Positions 11,827 to 20,021 of a DNA stretch of 64,000 nucleotides are shown piece by piece. This DNA comes from Methylobacterium longum (GTDB taxonomy: Bacteria > Pseudomonadota > Alphaproteobacteria > Rhizobiales > Beijerinckiaceae), in assembly GCF_022179385.1 (NCBI RefSeq), contig NZ_BPQS01000004.1, positions 124,001-188,000 on the forward strand, read 5' to 3'. Positions within the stretch are counted from its first letter, which is position 1; the number at the start of each line of letters is the position of its first letter. The notes under the pieces are model-generated. The model worked only from the letters and a program-made list of their open reading frames with translations, was not told the origin of the DNA and made no database searches. The position numbers were made by a program, and so were the translations under genes.

Positions 11827-13416
11827 TTGGGCGGAGACGATCGGGACGGGCAGACGGCCGATGGGACGGCGGGCGCATCCGCGCCGCCGGCCCCGTGGGA
11901 ATTTGTGCTGCCGGAGGAGACCGCCACCGAGGATCTCGGGCTGTTCCTCTCCGAACTCCTGCTCCCGGGGGACGTGGTGGCGCTGTCCGGCGGCTTGGGC
12001 GGCGGCAAGACGACGCTCGCCCGCGCGGTGATCCGGGAACTCGCCGGCGACCCGCGTCTGGAAGTTCCCAGCCCGACCTTCACGCTGGTTCAGCCCTACA
12101 CGGCCCGCGATGGCCGCGGGATCATCCACGCCGATCTCTACCGTCTGCGCGACTCCGACGAGCTGGTGGAGCTCGGCTTCGACGAGATGGCCGAGGACGC
12201 CATCACCCTCGTCGAGTGGCCTGATCGGATGCCGCCCCGCGCCGGCCCGGTGCTCACCGTCGACCTGTCCCTGCGGGCCGAGTTCGGCCCCGAGGCGCGG
12301 TTCGCCCGGATCGACGGCTCCGGAGGCATGCGCGCCCGCCTCGACCGGGCCCGGGCGGTGCGCCGGCTCCTCGACCGCAGCGGCTGGGATCTCGCCGAGC
12401 GCGTGCTGATGCAGGGCGACGCCTCCTCGCGCGCCTACGAGCGCCTGACCAAGCCCGACGGCACCAGCGCGGTGCTGATGATCGCACCGCCCCGGCCGGA
12501 CGGACCGCCGGTGCGCGACGGCAAGCCCTACAGCGCGATCGTCCATCTGGCCGAGAGCGTCCACGCCTTCGTGGCCCTCGACCGCGGCCTGCGGGCGCTG
12601 GGCTTCTCGGCGCCGAAGATCTACGGCGAGGACCTCGCCGAGGGCCTGCTGATCCTGGAGGATCTCGGCAGCGAGCCGGTGATCGAGGCCGGCGCCCCGC
12701 GCCCCGAGCGCTACGCCGAGGCCGTGCGCCTGCTCGCCAAGCTCCACGCCACCCCGCTGCCGGCGGTTCTACCGGTGGCGGACGGGATCGAGCACGTGCT
12801 GCCGGCCTACGACACGGAGGCGCTGCTGTTCGAGACGGAGCTGATGCCGGACTGGTACGCCCCGGCGATCCGGAACGTCACCCTGTCCGACGCGGCGCGC
12901 GCAGACTTCGTCGACCTGTGGCGCGAGGCCCTGGCGGGGGCGGTTCCGGACCGGCCCACCTGGACCCTGCGCGACTATCATTCTCCGAACCTGATTTGGC
13001 TGCCCGATCGGGATGGGCTGGAGCGGGTCGGGCTGATCGACTTCCAGGACGCCGTGATGGGCCATCCGGCCTACGACGTGGCCTCGCTGCTGCAGGATGC
13101 GCGGGTCGACGCCAGCGCGGAGTTCGAGCTGCGGCTGCTCGGCCTCTACGCCCGCGAGCGCCGGGGGAAGGACCCGGCCTTCGATGTCAGCGCCTTCGCC
13201 ACCGCCTACGCGCTGCTCGCCGCGCAGCGGGCCACCAAGATCCTCGGCATCTTCGCCCGGCTTGACCGGCGCGACGGCAAGCCCGGCTACCTCGCCCACC
13301 TGCCGCGGATCGAGGGCTACCTCGCCCGCAACCTCGCCCATCCGGCGCTGGCCGGGCTGCGGGCTTGGCATGCGGAACACCTTCCGGGCCTCGTCCCCCC
13401 CGCTCCCGAACCCTGA
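11827..13416 (+). CDS. Fusion of TsaE ATPase and AmgK-like sugar kinase
   Basis: A 529-residue two-domain protein. Residues ~24-160 are TsaE, the ATPase of the tRNA t6A37 threonylcarbamoylation complex, with P-loop GGLGGGKTT at 55-63 and PSPTFTLV after it. Residues ~175-520 are an aminoglycoside-phosphotransferase-fold kinase with RDYHSPNLIW near 382-391 (catalytic Asp) and IDFQD near 404-408 (metal-binding Asp), as in AmgK, which phosphorylates N-acetylmuramate/N-acetylglucosamine for peptidoglycan recycling. TTG 11827 is chosen because GGAGG at 11816-11820 precedes it by 6 nt. The murU-like gene starts 19 bp after the stop, supporting the AmgK assignment. This fusion is known in alphaproteobacteria. 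Confidence 0.88.
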   Translation: MGGDDRDGQTADGTAGASAPPAPWEFVLPEETATEDLGLFLSELLLPGDVVALSGGLGGGKTTLARAVIRELAGDPRLEVPSPTFTLVQPYTARDGRGIIHADLYRLRDSDELVELGFDEMAEDAITLVEWPDRMPPRAGPVLTVDLSLRAEFGPEARFARIDGSGGMRARLDRARAVRRLLDRSGWDLAERVLMQGDASSRAYERLTKPDGTSAVLMIAPPRPDGPPVRDGKPYSAIVHLAESVHAFVALDRGLRALGFSAPKIYGEDLAEGLLILEDLGSEPVIEAGAPRPERYAEAVRLLAKLHATPLPAVLPVADGIEHVLPAYDTEALLFETELMPDWYAPAIRNVTLSDAARADFVDLWREALAGAVPDRPTWTLRDYHSPNLIWLPDRDGLERVGLIDFQDAVMGHPAYDVASLLQDARVDASAEFELRLLGLYARERRGKDPAFDVSAFATAYALLAAQRATKILGIFARLDRRDGKPGYLAHLPRIEGYLARNLAHPALAGLRAWHAEHLPGLVPPAPEP

Positions 13417-13435
13417 CCACCGGATCCTTCACCGC

Positions 13436-14173
13436 ATGAGCGAGCCCCGCCCCGCCGTCAGCCGCGCCTTCGTCCTGGCCGCCGGCCTGGGCAAGCGCAT
13501 GCGACCGGTGACCGCCACGGTGCCGAAGCCCCTGGTGGCGGTGGCCGGCAAGGCCCTCCTCGACCACGCCCTGGACCGGGTCGCCGAGGCCGGAATCGAC
13601 CGCGCGGTGGTCAACGTCCACTACCTCGCCGACCAGATCGAGGCTCACCTCGGCCGCCGGGCCGGGGGGCCGGTCATCCAGGTCTCCGACGAGCGCGCTG
13701 CGCTGCTGGAGACGGGCGGAGGCATCCGCAAGGCGCTGCCGCTGCTCGGCGATCAACCCTTCGTGGTGCTGAACTCGGATTCGTTCTGGCTCGAGGGATC
13801 GGTCTCCAATCTGCGCAGGCTGGTGGAAACTTGGGACGGGCGCTGCATGGACGGGCTGCTCCTGGTGGCACCCACCGCGTCCAGCCTCGGCTACGAGGGC
13901 GCCGGCGATTTCGTGATGGACCCGGATGGCCGCCTGGAGCGCCGTGGGACGCGCGCGGCGGCTCCCTACATCTACGCCGGCGTGGCGATCCTGACCCCGG
14001 GCCTCTTCGCCGATGTGCCGGAGGGGGCGTTCTCGCTCAACCTGCTGTTCGACCGGGCGATCGCGGCCGGGCGGCTGTTCGGTATGGCGCTCGACGGCCA
14101 GTGGCTCCATGTCGGCACGCCGGAGGCGATCCGGGCCGCGGAGGAGCGCGTGACGGCGAGCCGGATTTCCTGA
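13436..14173 (+). CDS. murU: MurU-like N-acetylmuramate-1-phosphate uridylyltransferase
   Basis: A 245-residue nucleotidyltransferase. The nucleotide-binding signature AAGLGKRMRP is at about residues 15-24, followed by the VPKPLV segment with its catalytic lysine and the metal-binding aspartate in VVLNSDSFW. With the AmgK-like kinase immediately upstream, the natural role is making UDP-MurNAc from MurNAc-1-phosphate in the recycling route that bypasses de novo synthesis. A glucose-1-phosphate-type nucleotidyltransferase is the main alternative by sequence; context favours MurU. It is the last gene before tRNA-Arg. Confidence 0.82.
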   Translation: MSEPRPAVSRAFVLAAGLGKRMRPVTATVPKPLVAVAGKALLDHALDRVAEAGIDRAVVNVHYLADQIEAHLGRRAGGPVIQVSDERAALLETGGGIRKALPLLGDQPFVVLNSDSFWLEGSVSNLRRLVETWDGRCMDGLLLVAPTASSLGYEGAGDFVMDPDGRLERRGTRAAAPYIYAGVAILTPGLFADVPEGAFSLNLLFDRAIAAGRLFGMALDGQWLHVGTPEAIRAAEERVTASRIS

Positions 14174-14312
14174 CCCGCCCCTGGTCGCGGCGGGCGTCTC
14201 GCACGGGACCGACGTCTCGCCCGATTCCGTGTCGTGAGGTGTCTTGCCAAGCCCGATCCGAGCCTCTAGAAGCCCCTGACACCGGCGAGCCAAGAGCTCG
14301 CCGCCGTGTCAG

Positions 14313-14389
14313 GCGCCCGTAGCTCAGCTGGATAGAGCACCAGACTACGAATCTGGGGGTCAGAGGTTCGAATCCTTTCGGGCGCGCCA
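14313..14389 (+). tRNA. tRNA-Arg (anticodon ACG)
   Basis: A 77-nt gene including the encoded CCA. The acceptor arms GCGCCCG and CGGGCGC pair fully; the anticodon stem CCAGA/TCTGG encloses the loop CTACGAA with anticodon ACG; the T-arm AGAGGTTCGAATCCTTT is canonical, allowing one wobble pair. Its 3' 46 bp is the left attachment site of the integrated element, whose insertion left the gene intact. Confidence 0.95.
14344..14389 (+). repeat. attL: left 46-bp direct repeat in tRNA-Arg
   Basis: The last 46 bp of tRNA-Arg, from the anticodon loop to CCA, are repeated without mismatch at 59681-59726. The bases before (G versus A) and after (A versus T) differ, so the repeat ends are sharp. This is the signature of site-specific integration by a tyrosine recombinase at a tRNA 3' end. 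Confidence 0.95.
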
Positions 14390-14532
14390 ACAACTTCAAA
14401 CACTTAGCCGCCGCTTCCTTATTTGGCATTCGTCGGAAATAAGGGAAATTGGGTGATAGTAGCTGCAACATGCAAGCTTGATCATTCGTGCGCCTGCCAT
14501 CGAAGGCGTGGCCCGATCGCTTAAGCCGGTTC

Positions 14533-14590
14533 TGGTAGTAGCTGCCTCTTAATCAGCGGGTCCTAGGTTCGAACCCTAGTGCGCCCACCA
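14533..14590 (+). pseudogene. 3' fragment of tRNA-Lys (anticodon CTT)
   Basis: From a D-loop-like CTGGTAG the sequence runs through an anticodon arm with loop CTCTTAA (anticodon CTT), a canonical T-arm (CTAGG, TTCGAAC, CCTAG) and TGCGCCCACCA. No matching 5' acceptor arm (GGGCGC-type) precedes it, the D-arm is damaged, and the anticodon stem has a mismatch. It is therefore a partial gene, not a working tRNA. It lies about 140 bp inside the element and could be an old attachment site captured from another tRNA locus. Confidence 0.7.
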
Positions 14591-14648
14591 ATAATATCAG
14601 GGGCTTAGATGCAGAAATGCCCTATTTGGGCTTTCTCGCCTGACCCGA

Positions 14649-14670
14649 ACGTAACACCTGACGTAACACC
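14649..14670 (+). repeat. Tandem 10-bp repeat near attL
   Basis: ACGTAACACC occurs at 14649-14658 and again at 14661-14670, a 12-bp period, about 260 bp inside the left end. Paired short direct repeats near att sites are often arm-type sites for the integrase or sites for an excisionase. No function is proven. The rest of 14390-14867, apart from the tRNA fragment, holds only unconvincing open frames. Confidence 0.35.
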
Positions 14671-14867
14671 GCACGGCATCGCAGTCCCTCGGGAGGGCGC
14701 AATCGAATCCGAGCTGCCGAAGCTGGTGGCGATGGATGCGGATTGCTCGCCTAAACCATTTTGCGAGTTGCCAAGCTGCCGCGTTTTGCCTGCCGACCGA
14801 GCATGCAGCTCACGTCGGGTAATTACCCATGCCCTTGCGCGGGTCGGATTTCGCTGATTCCCTTGTG

Positions 14868-16034
14868 ATACCGTTTCCGGCTGATCGACTCGGGGCGGAT
14901 TACCGCTGGCGCGGCGCGGGGTTAGCGTGTGTGCCTTCTCGCGGAGGCGGACATGGCCCATATCGCCGATCATCTGAGCGTCGAGGAACTGGGTCGGCGT
15001 GCCCGCACCAGCGCGGATGCCTGCGCGGCACGGCACTACCAGGCGATCTGGCTTCTGGCCCAGGGGGCAGCCGGTGTCGGCGACGGCGGCCGTCACCGGC
15101 TTCGTGCCGCGCTGGCTTGAGCAACTGGCGAGCCGCTACAACCAGTTCGGTCCCGAGGCGCTGGGTGATCGCCGCCGCCGCAACGGCGCGCGGGCGCGGC
15201 TGCTGACGCCCGAACTCCTGGGCCGCCTGCGCAGGCGGCTGGAGACGCCACCGCCCGACGGGGGCGTGTGGACCACCACCAAGATCGCGGTCTGGATGGC
15301 GCAGGATCTCGGCCTCGTCTCGGTCTACCCGCAGCGGGCCTGGGACGCGCTGCAGGCGCTCGGCTGGTCGAACCAGGCGCCGCGCCCGGAGAACCCGGCT
15401 GCGGCCGGCCCCGACGCGCAGGAAGCCTTCAAAACAAACGCGCCGCCACGCTCGCCGAGGAAGAGGCGCGCCAGCCCGGCCGCCCGGTCACGCTCTTCTG
15501 CACGGACGAGCACCGGATCGGGCTGAAGCCCGTGACTCGCCGGGTCTGGGCCCCGCGTGGCCAGCGGCCCACCGCGCTTGGCCATCACCGCTACGAGTGG
15601 CTCTACGTCACCGCTTTTGTGGCGCCGGCCACCGGTGAGAGCCACTGGTACGTCGGCAACGGCGTCTCCAAGCCGCTGTTCGAGCGCCTGCTCGCCCTGT
15701 TCGCGCAGGAAGCCGGCGCAGGCCCACAGCGCACGATCCTCCTGCTGCTCGACGGGGCCGGCTGGCACACCGAGCCGGGACTGCGGGTGCCCGACGGCCT
15801 GAGGCTCATCCACCTGCCGCCCTACACCCCTGAACTCCAACCCGCCGAGCATCTCTGGCGCCTCGTCGACGAGCCGATCGTCAACTGGCACTTCGACCGG
15901 ATCGCCGAGATCCAGGACCGCATCGAGCAGCGCTGCCGCGACCTCGAAGCTCGACCAGACATCCTCCGAGACAACACGCTCTTCCGCTGGTGGCCTCAGA
16001 AATCCACACCGAACTAATCAATCGGAAATGGTAT
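14868..16034 (+). mobile_element. IS630-family insertion sequence
   Basis: Imperfect 18-bp terminal inverted repeats lie at 14868-14885 (ATACCGTTTCCGGCTGAT) and 16017-16034 (ATCAATCGGAAATGGTAT), matching at 15 of 18 positions when one is reverse-complemented. They frame a single IS630-type transposase gene. TA dinucleotides lie at each end, as expected for this family, which duplicates TA on insertion. Confidence 0.8.
14953..16017 (+). pseudogene. IS630-family transposase, two frame changes
   Basis: Translated in three steps the protein is a complete IS630/Tc1-like DDE transposase. An N-terminal part starts at ATG 14953 (MAHIADHLSVEEL). After a G-run near 15060 the frame moves by one (FVPRWLEQLASRYNQFGPEAL), and at an A-run near 15430 it moves back (AATLAEEEARQPGRP). 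The catalytic core includes CTDEHRIGLKPVTRRVWAPR, LLLDGAGWH and LPPYTPELQPAEHLW, the D-D-E positions of the family. Both breaks lie in homopolymer runs, so they could be mutations, sequencing errors or frameshift sites; neither run fits the classical -1 slippery heptamer. The copy is probably inactive. Confidence 0.8.
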
Positions 16035-16037
16035 GAG

Positions 16038-16150
16038 ATGGGCCGCAGCGAACTGGAACGGCTGAGCCGCGAAGAGCTGATCGAGCTGGTGCTGCGGCTG
16101 CAGCGGCCAGTAGCAGCAGCTAAATTGCGAATCGACCGCTGGAAGGCCTC
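16038..16150 (+). pseudogene. N-terminal fragment of an IS66-like transposase
   Basis: Starting at ATG 16038, right after the IS630 right end, the residues SELERLSREELIELVLRLQR match the start of a transposase family in which this helix is normally followed by a KTSRTSSKPPS-type segment. Here the match ends after about 35 residues and the sequence turns AT-rich. The frame runs on to 16292 without recognisable content. It is a remnant, cut by a later rearrangement. Confidence 0.55.
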
Positions 16151-16293
16151 GGCGCTCCAGTACATGTTAGAATCCGCAACGAAGATAAGACGGACTGACG
16201 TGAGTCAGCTAGGGGCAAATCAACTGAGAAGAACTCCAGAGGCCTATAAAATTAATCCATTTCTGAACCCTCTCAATCAATATAAATTGTAAA

Positions 16294-19200
16294 CTAATAG
16301 TACTCTTTTATGTATTCAAATGAGCGTTCGAACAGCTCTGCATCCTGGTGCAGCTTGTAGCGGAAAAGCGTCTGGCGAAGCACCTTCTTGACTTCACGCT
16401 CACCCGCATGCGTGGCCTGCCAGCCTTCGAAGCGGACTGCGCGCACGATCTCGTCGATATCGTCTACGACCCGCTTCACCATCACGGGCGTGTCTCCGTT
16501 CCGGGCTTCCTCGAAGAGCCCGGTCAACGCCGCCTTGCCACGATCTATCTCATCTTCCTCTGGTGTCTCGCGTTCGGTCTTCACCACGTCCTTTGCTAGC
16601 GCCAGAAGCTCTTTCAGGAAGTCGATCGATAGCAGCAGACCCTGCTGATGCCGATTTTTAAGATCCTCAAGGCGCTGCCCCAGTGCCTTGAATTTTGGAT
16701 CTCCGGCGTGCTTCCGTAGACGACCCGCCAGCTTGACAGATACTTCTTTGGCCTTCTTTTCCGGATCAGTGTTTCCGAGGACGGCTTCGAGCAATTCGGC
16801 ATCCAGAACCAAGGTGTCGAGATCGTCGCGCACCGCATCCACATGAACGTTCTCGTGGATCAGCTGGATGGTCTTTGCCCCTAGCCGATGCCAAAGCAGC
16901 CGCCCAGTGCCGCTGGAAGGCTTCAGAGACTCATAAACCTGCGTTAGCCATCGATAGTCGCTTTCATAAGGCGTCAGCACTGGATCTGGCGATAGCGCCT
17001 CCCAGATCCTTGCCAGAACGCTGAAGTCGGCCGCAAAGGCGTCGCGCAGGTCGTTGTTCGGTATGCACTCCTGAGCGGCGATTAGACCCTCGTAACCGGT
17101 CAGGCCGCGGTCGACGCCCGCGAAATAGGCCAAGCACTTCTGCAAGGCGGTCGGCAGGGCGGTGACCAGCTCGGCGATGTTCGACACCGCTCTCTGCACG
17201 CCCTCCTCATCGAATCTTAACGCTTGCGCGACGTCGTCGAAGATGCCGAGGTAATCGACGATCAGGCCGTGCGTTTTCTGCTCGCCATAGGGGCGGTTCG
17301 TGCGGCAGATCGCCTGCAGCAGCGTGTGGTCGCGCAACGGCTTGTCCAAATACATTGTCTGCAGGATTGGCGCGTCAAAACCAGTTAGCAGTTTGGACGT
17401 CACGATGATGATCTTCAGCGGATCTTTTGGATCGCGGAATCGGTCGAGCAGCTTCTCTTCGACATTGCGGTCACGCTTGAAGGGAGCGTAATCCGACTCG
17501 CCGCTGTTGACCGAAATCACCACGTCCGAAACCTCGGGCGGCAAGTGACGGTCAAGCTCCTGCTTGTAGAGCAAACAACTTTCGCGGTCGAAGGTCACCA
17601 CCTGCGCGCCGAAGCCGTTCGGTGCGACCTTTTCCTGAAAGTGCTTGGCGATGTCAGCGCAAATCGCGCGGATGCGCTCCGGCGCTTTGACAAGAATCGA
17701 CATCTTGGCCGCCGCCTTGCCCAAACGATCCCGGTCCTCGTCGGTCAGGCCCTGCGTCAGTTCGGAGTAGGCTTCCTCGATAGCCTTCTGGTCGATGTGA
17801 ACGTCCACTAACCGTGGCTCGAAATGCAACTCTTTCGTAGCGCCGTCGCGGATCGAGTCATTCAAGCCATAGCGGCTCAGGTAGCCGCCTTCGTCCGTTT
17901 CTGCGCCGAAAGCGTAGAACGTGTTCTTGTCGGTGCGGTTGATCGGGGTGCCGGTCAGGCCAAACAGGAACGCGTTCGGCAGCGCCTCGCGCATCTTGCG
18001 GCCCAGATCGCCTTCCTGCGTGCGGTGCGCCTCGTCCACCAGCACGATGATGTTGTCGCGGTTGTTCAGCACACCGTCGGCCTCGGCGAACTTCTGGATC
18101 GTGGTAATCACCACCTTCCGCGCATCCTGGCCGAGAAGATCGGCCAACTCCTTGCGGCTTTCGGTGCGCACCATGTTAGGCATGTCGGCAGCATAGAAGG
18201 TGCCCGAGATCTGGCTGTCTAGGTCGATGCGGTCCACCACGATCAGCACCGTGGGGTTCTTCAGCACCGGGTGCAGCCGCAGCTTGCGCGCAGCGAACAG
18301 CATCAGCAGCGATTTGCCCGACCCCTGGAAATGCCAGATCAGCCCCTTTCGCGGCTGGCCCGCTACCACTCGTGCGACGATCTTGTTGACGCCGTCCACC
18401 TGCTGATAACGGGCGATAATCTTGATGCGGTGCTTGCCCTTCTGCGTAGCGAAGGCTGTGAAGCTGTCGAGCATGTCCAGCACCATCGCCGGTTGCAGCA
18501 TCGAGGCCGCGGCCTTTTCCACTGCCCCCATCGTCTGCGGCCCGTCGCCGTCGCGCCAGGGCCCCCACATATCGACCGGCATCCGGGCCGAGCCATAGCG
18601 AAATTCCTTGCCCTCGGTCGCCACCGAAAAGACGTTGGGCACGAACAACTCCGGCACGTTGCGTTCATAGTCGTTATGTACTTGCAAGGCGGCGTCGAGC
18701 CAGCTTTGGCTGGCGCGCACCGGCGTCTTTGCCTCGATCAGCACCAGCGGAATGCCGTTGACAAGCAGAACAAGATCGGCGCGCTTTTCGGTTTTGCCGG
18801 CGCGGATGGTGAACTGCTGGGTGACGGCAAAGCTGTTCTTCTCGATATCCTCAAAATCGATCAGGCGAACGGTGACGTGTTCACCATTCGCGCCAAAGGG
18901 CATCGAGCGTTCGCCGAGTAGCCATGCCGCGAATTCTTCATTCGTCTTCACCAGTCCGTCCGATCGAGCGCTCATGACAATGGCGCGCAGTCGGTAGAGT
19001 ACGTCGTCGGCCCGGCGGGGGGCTAAGGCGATGTCCGGATTCAGGCGGATCAGGGCGTCTCGCAGGTGGGACTCAACCAGCACTTCCTGCGGTTGGCGGG
19101 GAAGGTCGGCGGGGGCAACGTAATGCCATCCGAGGCCACTTAATCCGGTGCCAACGCGGGCCAAGCCCGACGAAAACTCCCGAGGACGTGAGGTCAAAGG

Positions 19201-19836
19201 ACCAGCCAGGATGTCGCGCAGATGCGCTTCAACGGTGTTCCCTTCATTGAAGCTGGCGATACGAAGGGCAGGTTCGACTTGGTACGACGCGCTTTCCGCG
19301 CCCGATTCGATTCCAGATACCTTGATGGGCTCCAACAGGGCCTGCAACCTAGATTGAGCTTCCTCCGAATTCAGCAGCCGGCCAGCTTTGTCAGCTGGAA
19401 CCGCAACGGTTAGAAGAATGCTACCCTGCTTCACGGACACGGTAAGCACGTCCTTTGGCGAGGCGTCGATGACTGCGGCAATCGCGACGAGGATGCGCTC
19501 TTTGTCCTTCTCGTAATCGTCCTTCGTCGTATCGAGTTTCAATATTACGAGCTGTTTTGGGCCTAAATCAGACGGAATGCCCTTGTAGCGAGCCACCCAC
19601 GGCTTTTTCTTGTACAGTTCAAGTGTCTTCGTGTCCCACTTCTGATCATGCGAAAGCTTGTGGCAAACACTACAAAGCACCACTAGATTAGCGAAGGAAT
19701 GATCCTTTGAGGTCGACCAAGGCACAATATGCGCCTTCTCGAGCGAGACCGTTTCGCCGCAAGCACAGCACCGATGCCCGCACTCAATTAGGAGATTGCG
19801 TTGTGTCTGCGCTGAGATTGGCGGGCGAATCGGCAT
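16294..19836 (-). CDS. hsdR: Type I restriction subunit HsdR with N-terminal HNH domain
   Basis: About 1180 residues. Residues ~14-63 are an HNH nuclease motif (CCAC at 23-26, AHIVPW with His36, Asn50, and LCSVCHK with His59). Residues ~98-175 are a small alpha/beta segment with GSILLTVAVPADKAGRLL. From ~190 it is a normal HsdR: the PD-(D/E)xK nuclease RADLVLLVNGIPLVLIEAK (~350-369), helicase P-loop QGSGKS (~507), DEAH in VDEAHR (~598) and LTGTPI. It is the translocase and nuclease of a type I system. ATG 19836 is preferred because it precedes the HNH domain and overlaps the preceding stop as TAATG; 29 further upstream codons are open. It is the last gene of the operon. Confidence 0.9.
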   Translation of the reverse strand: MPIRPPISAQTQRNLLIECGHRCCACGETVSLEKAHIVPWSTSKDHSFANLVVLCSVCHKLSHDQKWDTKTLELYKKKPWVARYKGIPSDLGPKQLVILKLDTTKDDYEKDKERILVAIAAVIDASPKDVLTVSVKQGSILLTVAVPADKAGRLLNSEEAQSRLQALLEPIKVSGIESGAESASYQVEPALRIASFNEGNTVEAHLRDILAGPLTSRPREFSSGLARVGTGLSGLGWHYVAPADLPRQPQEVLVESHLRDALIRLNPDIALAPRRADDVLYRLRAIVMSARSDGLVKTNEEFAAWLLGERSMPFGANGEHVTVRLIDFEDIEKNSFAVTQQFTIRAGKTEKRADLVLLVNGIPLVLIEAKTPVRASQSWLDAALQVHNDYERNVPELFVPNVFSVATEGKEFRYGSARMPVDMWGPWRDGDGPQTMGAVEKAAASMLQPAMVLDMLDSFTAFATQKGKHRIKIIARYQQVDGVNKIVARVVAGQPRKGLIWHFQGSGKSLLMLFAARKLRLHPVLKNPTVLIVVDRIDLDSQISGTFYAADMPNMVRTESRKELADLLGQDARKVVITTIQKFAEADGVLNNRDNIIVLVDEAHRTQEGDLGRKMREALPNAFLFGLTGTPINRTDKNTFYAFGAETDEGGYLSRYGLNDSIRDGATKELHFEPRLVDVHIDQKAIEEAYSELTQGLTDEDRDRLGKAAAKMSILVKAPERIRAICADIAKHFQEKVAPNGFGAQVVTFDRESCLLYKQELDRHLPPEVSDVVISVNSGESDYAPFKRDRNVEEKLLDRFRDPKDPLKIIIVTSKLLTGFDAPILQTMYLDKPLRDHTLLQAICRTNRPYGEQKTHGLIVDYLGIFDDVAQALRFDEEGVQRAVSNIAELVTALPTALQKCLAYFAGVDRGLTGYEGLIAAQECIPNNDLRDAFAADFSVLARIWEALSPDPVLTPYESDYRWLTQVYESLKPSSGTGRLLWHRLGAKTIQLIHENVHVDAVRDDLDTLVLDAELLEAVLGNTDPEKKAKEVSVKLAGRLRKHAGDPKFKALGQRLEDLKNRHQQGLLLSIDFLKELLALAKDVVKTERETPEEDEIDRGKAALTGLFEEARNGDTPVMVKRVVDDIDEIVRAVRFEGWQATHAGEREVKKVLRQTLFRYKLHQDAELFERSFEYIKEYY

Positions 19837-20021
19837 TAAATCTGCTTCCCGGAAGTGGCGAACAGCACCATCAAGGCTACCCGGAGGAAGTATTGAGCGC
19901 CGACTAATATTATATCGCCGCAAGCGAGGCCGGGTGCAGCCTGCGCCGGACGAGGCGAGGCCATTCCCGCAAGAAGGTCGAGCACGTGATTTTCAACAGA
20001 GCTGGACGCGATGAAGTTCAT
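19836..20021 (-). CDS. Possible 61-residue coupled ORF between hsdS and hsdR
   Basis: The gap between hsdS and hsdR holds one 61-codon frame whose ATG overlaps the hsdS stop (ATGA at 20021-20018) and whose TAA overlaps the hsdR ATG (TAATG). Such end-to-end coupling suggests it is translated, or that it carries ribosomes from hsdS to hsdR. The product has a polar first half and a hydrophobic end (LACGDIILVG, LRVALMVLFATSG) that could span a membrane. No homologue is recognised, and a chance frame cannot be excluded. Confidence 0.4.
   Translation of the reverse strand: MNFIASSSVENHVLDLLAGMASPRPAQAAPGLACGDIILVGAQYFLRVALMVLFATSGKQI

Noticed and set aside
14533..14590. A functional tRNA-Lys gene
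   Set aside because: No 5' acceptor strand or proper D-arm, and a mismatch in the anticodon stem.
14605..15096. A 163-codon minus-strand frame at the left end of the element
   Set aside because: It crosses the IS630 terminal repeat and the transposase start, and shows no domain.
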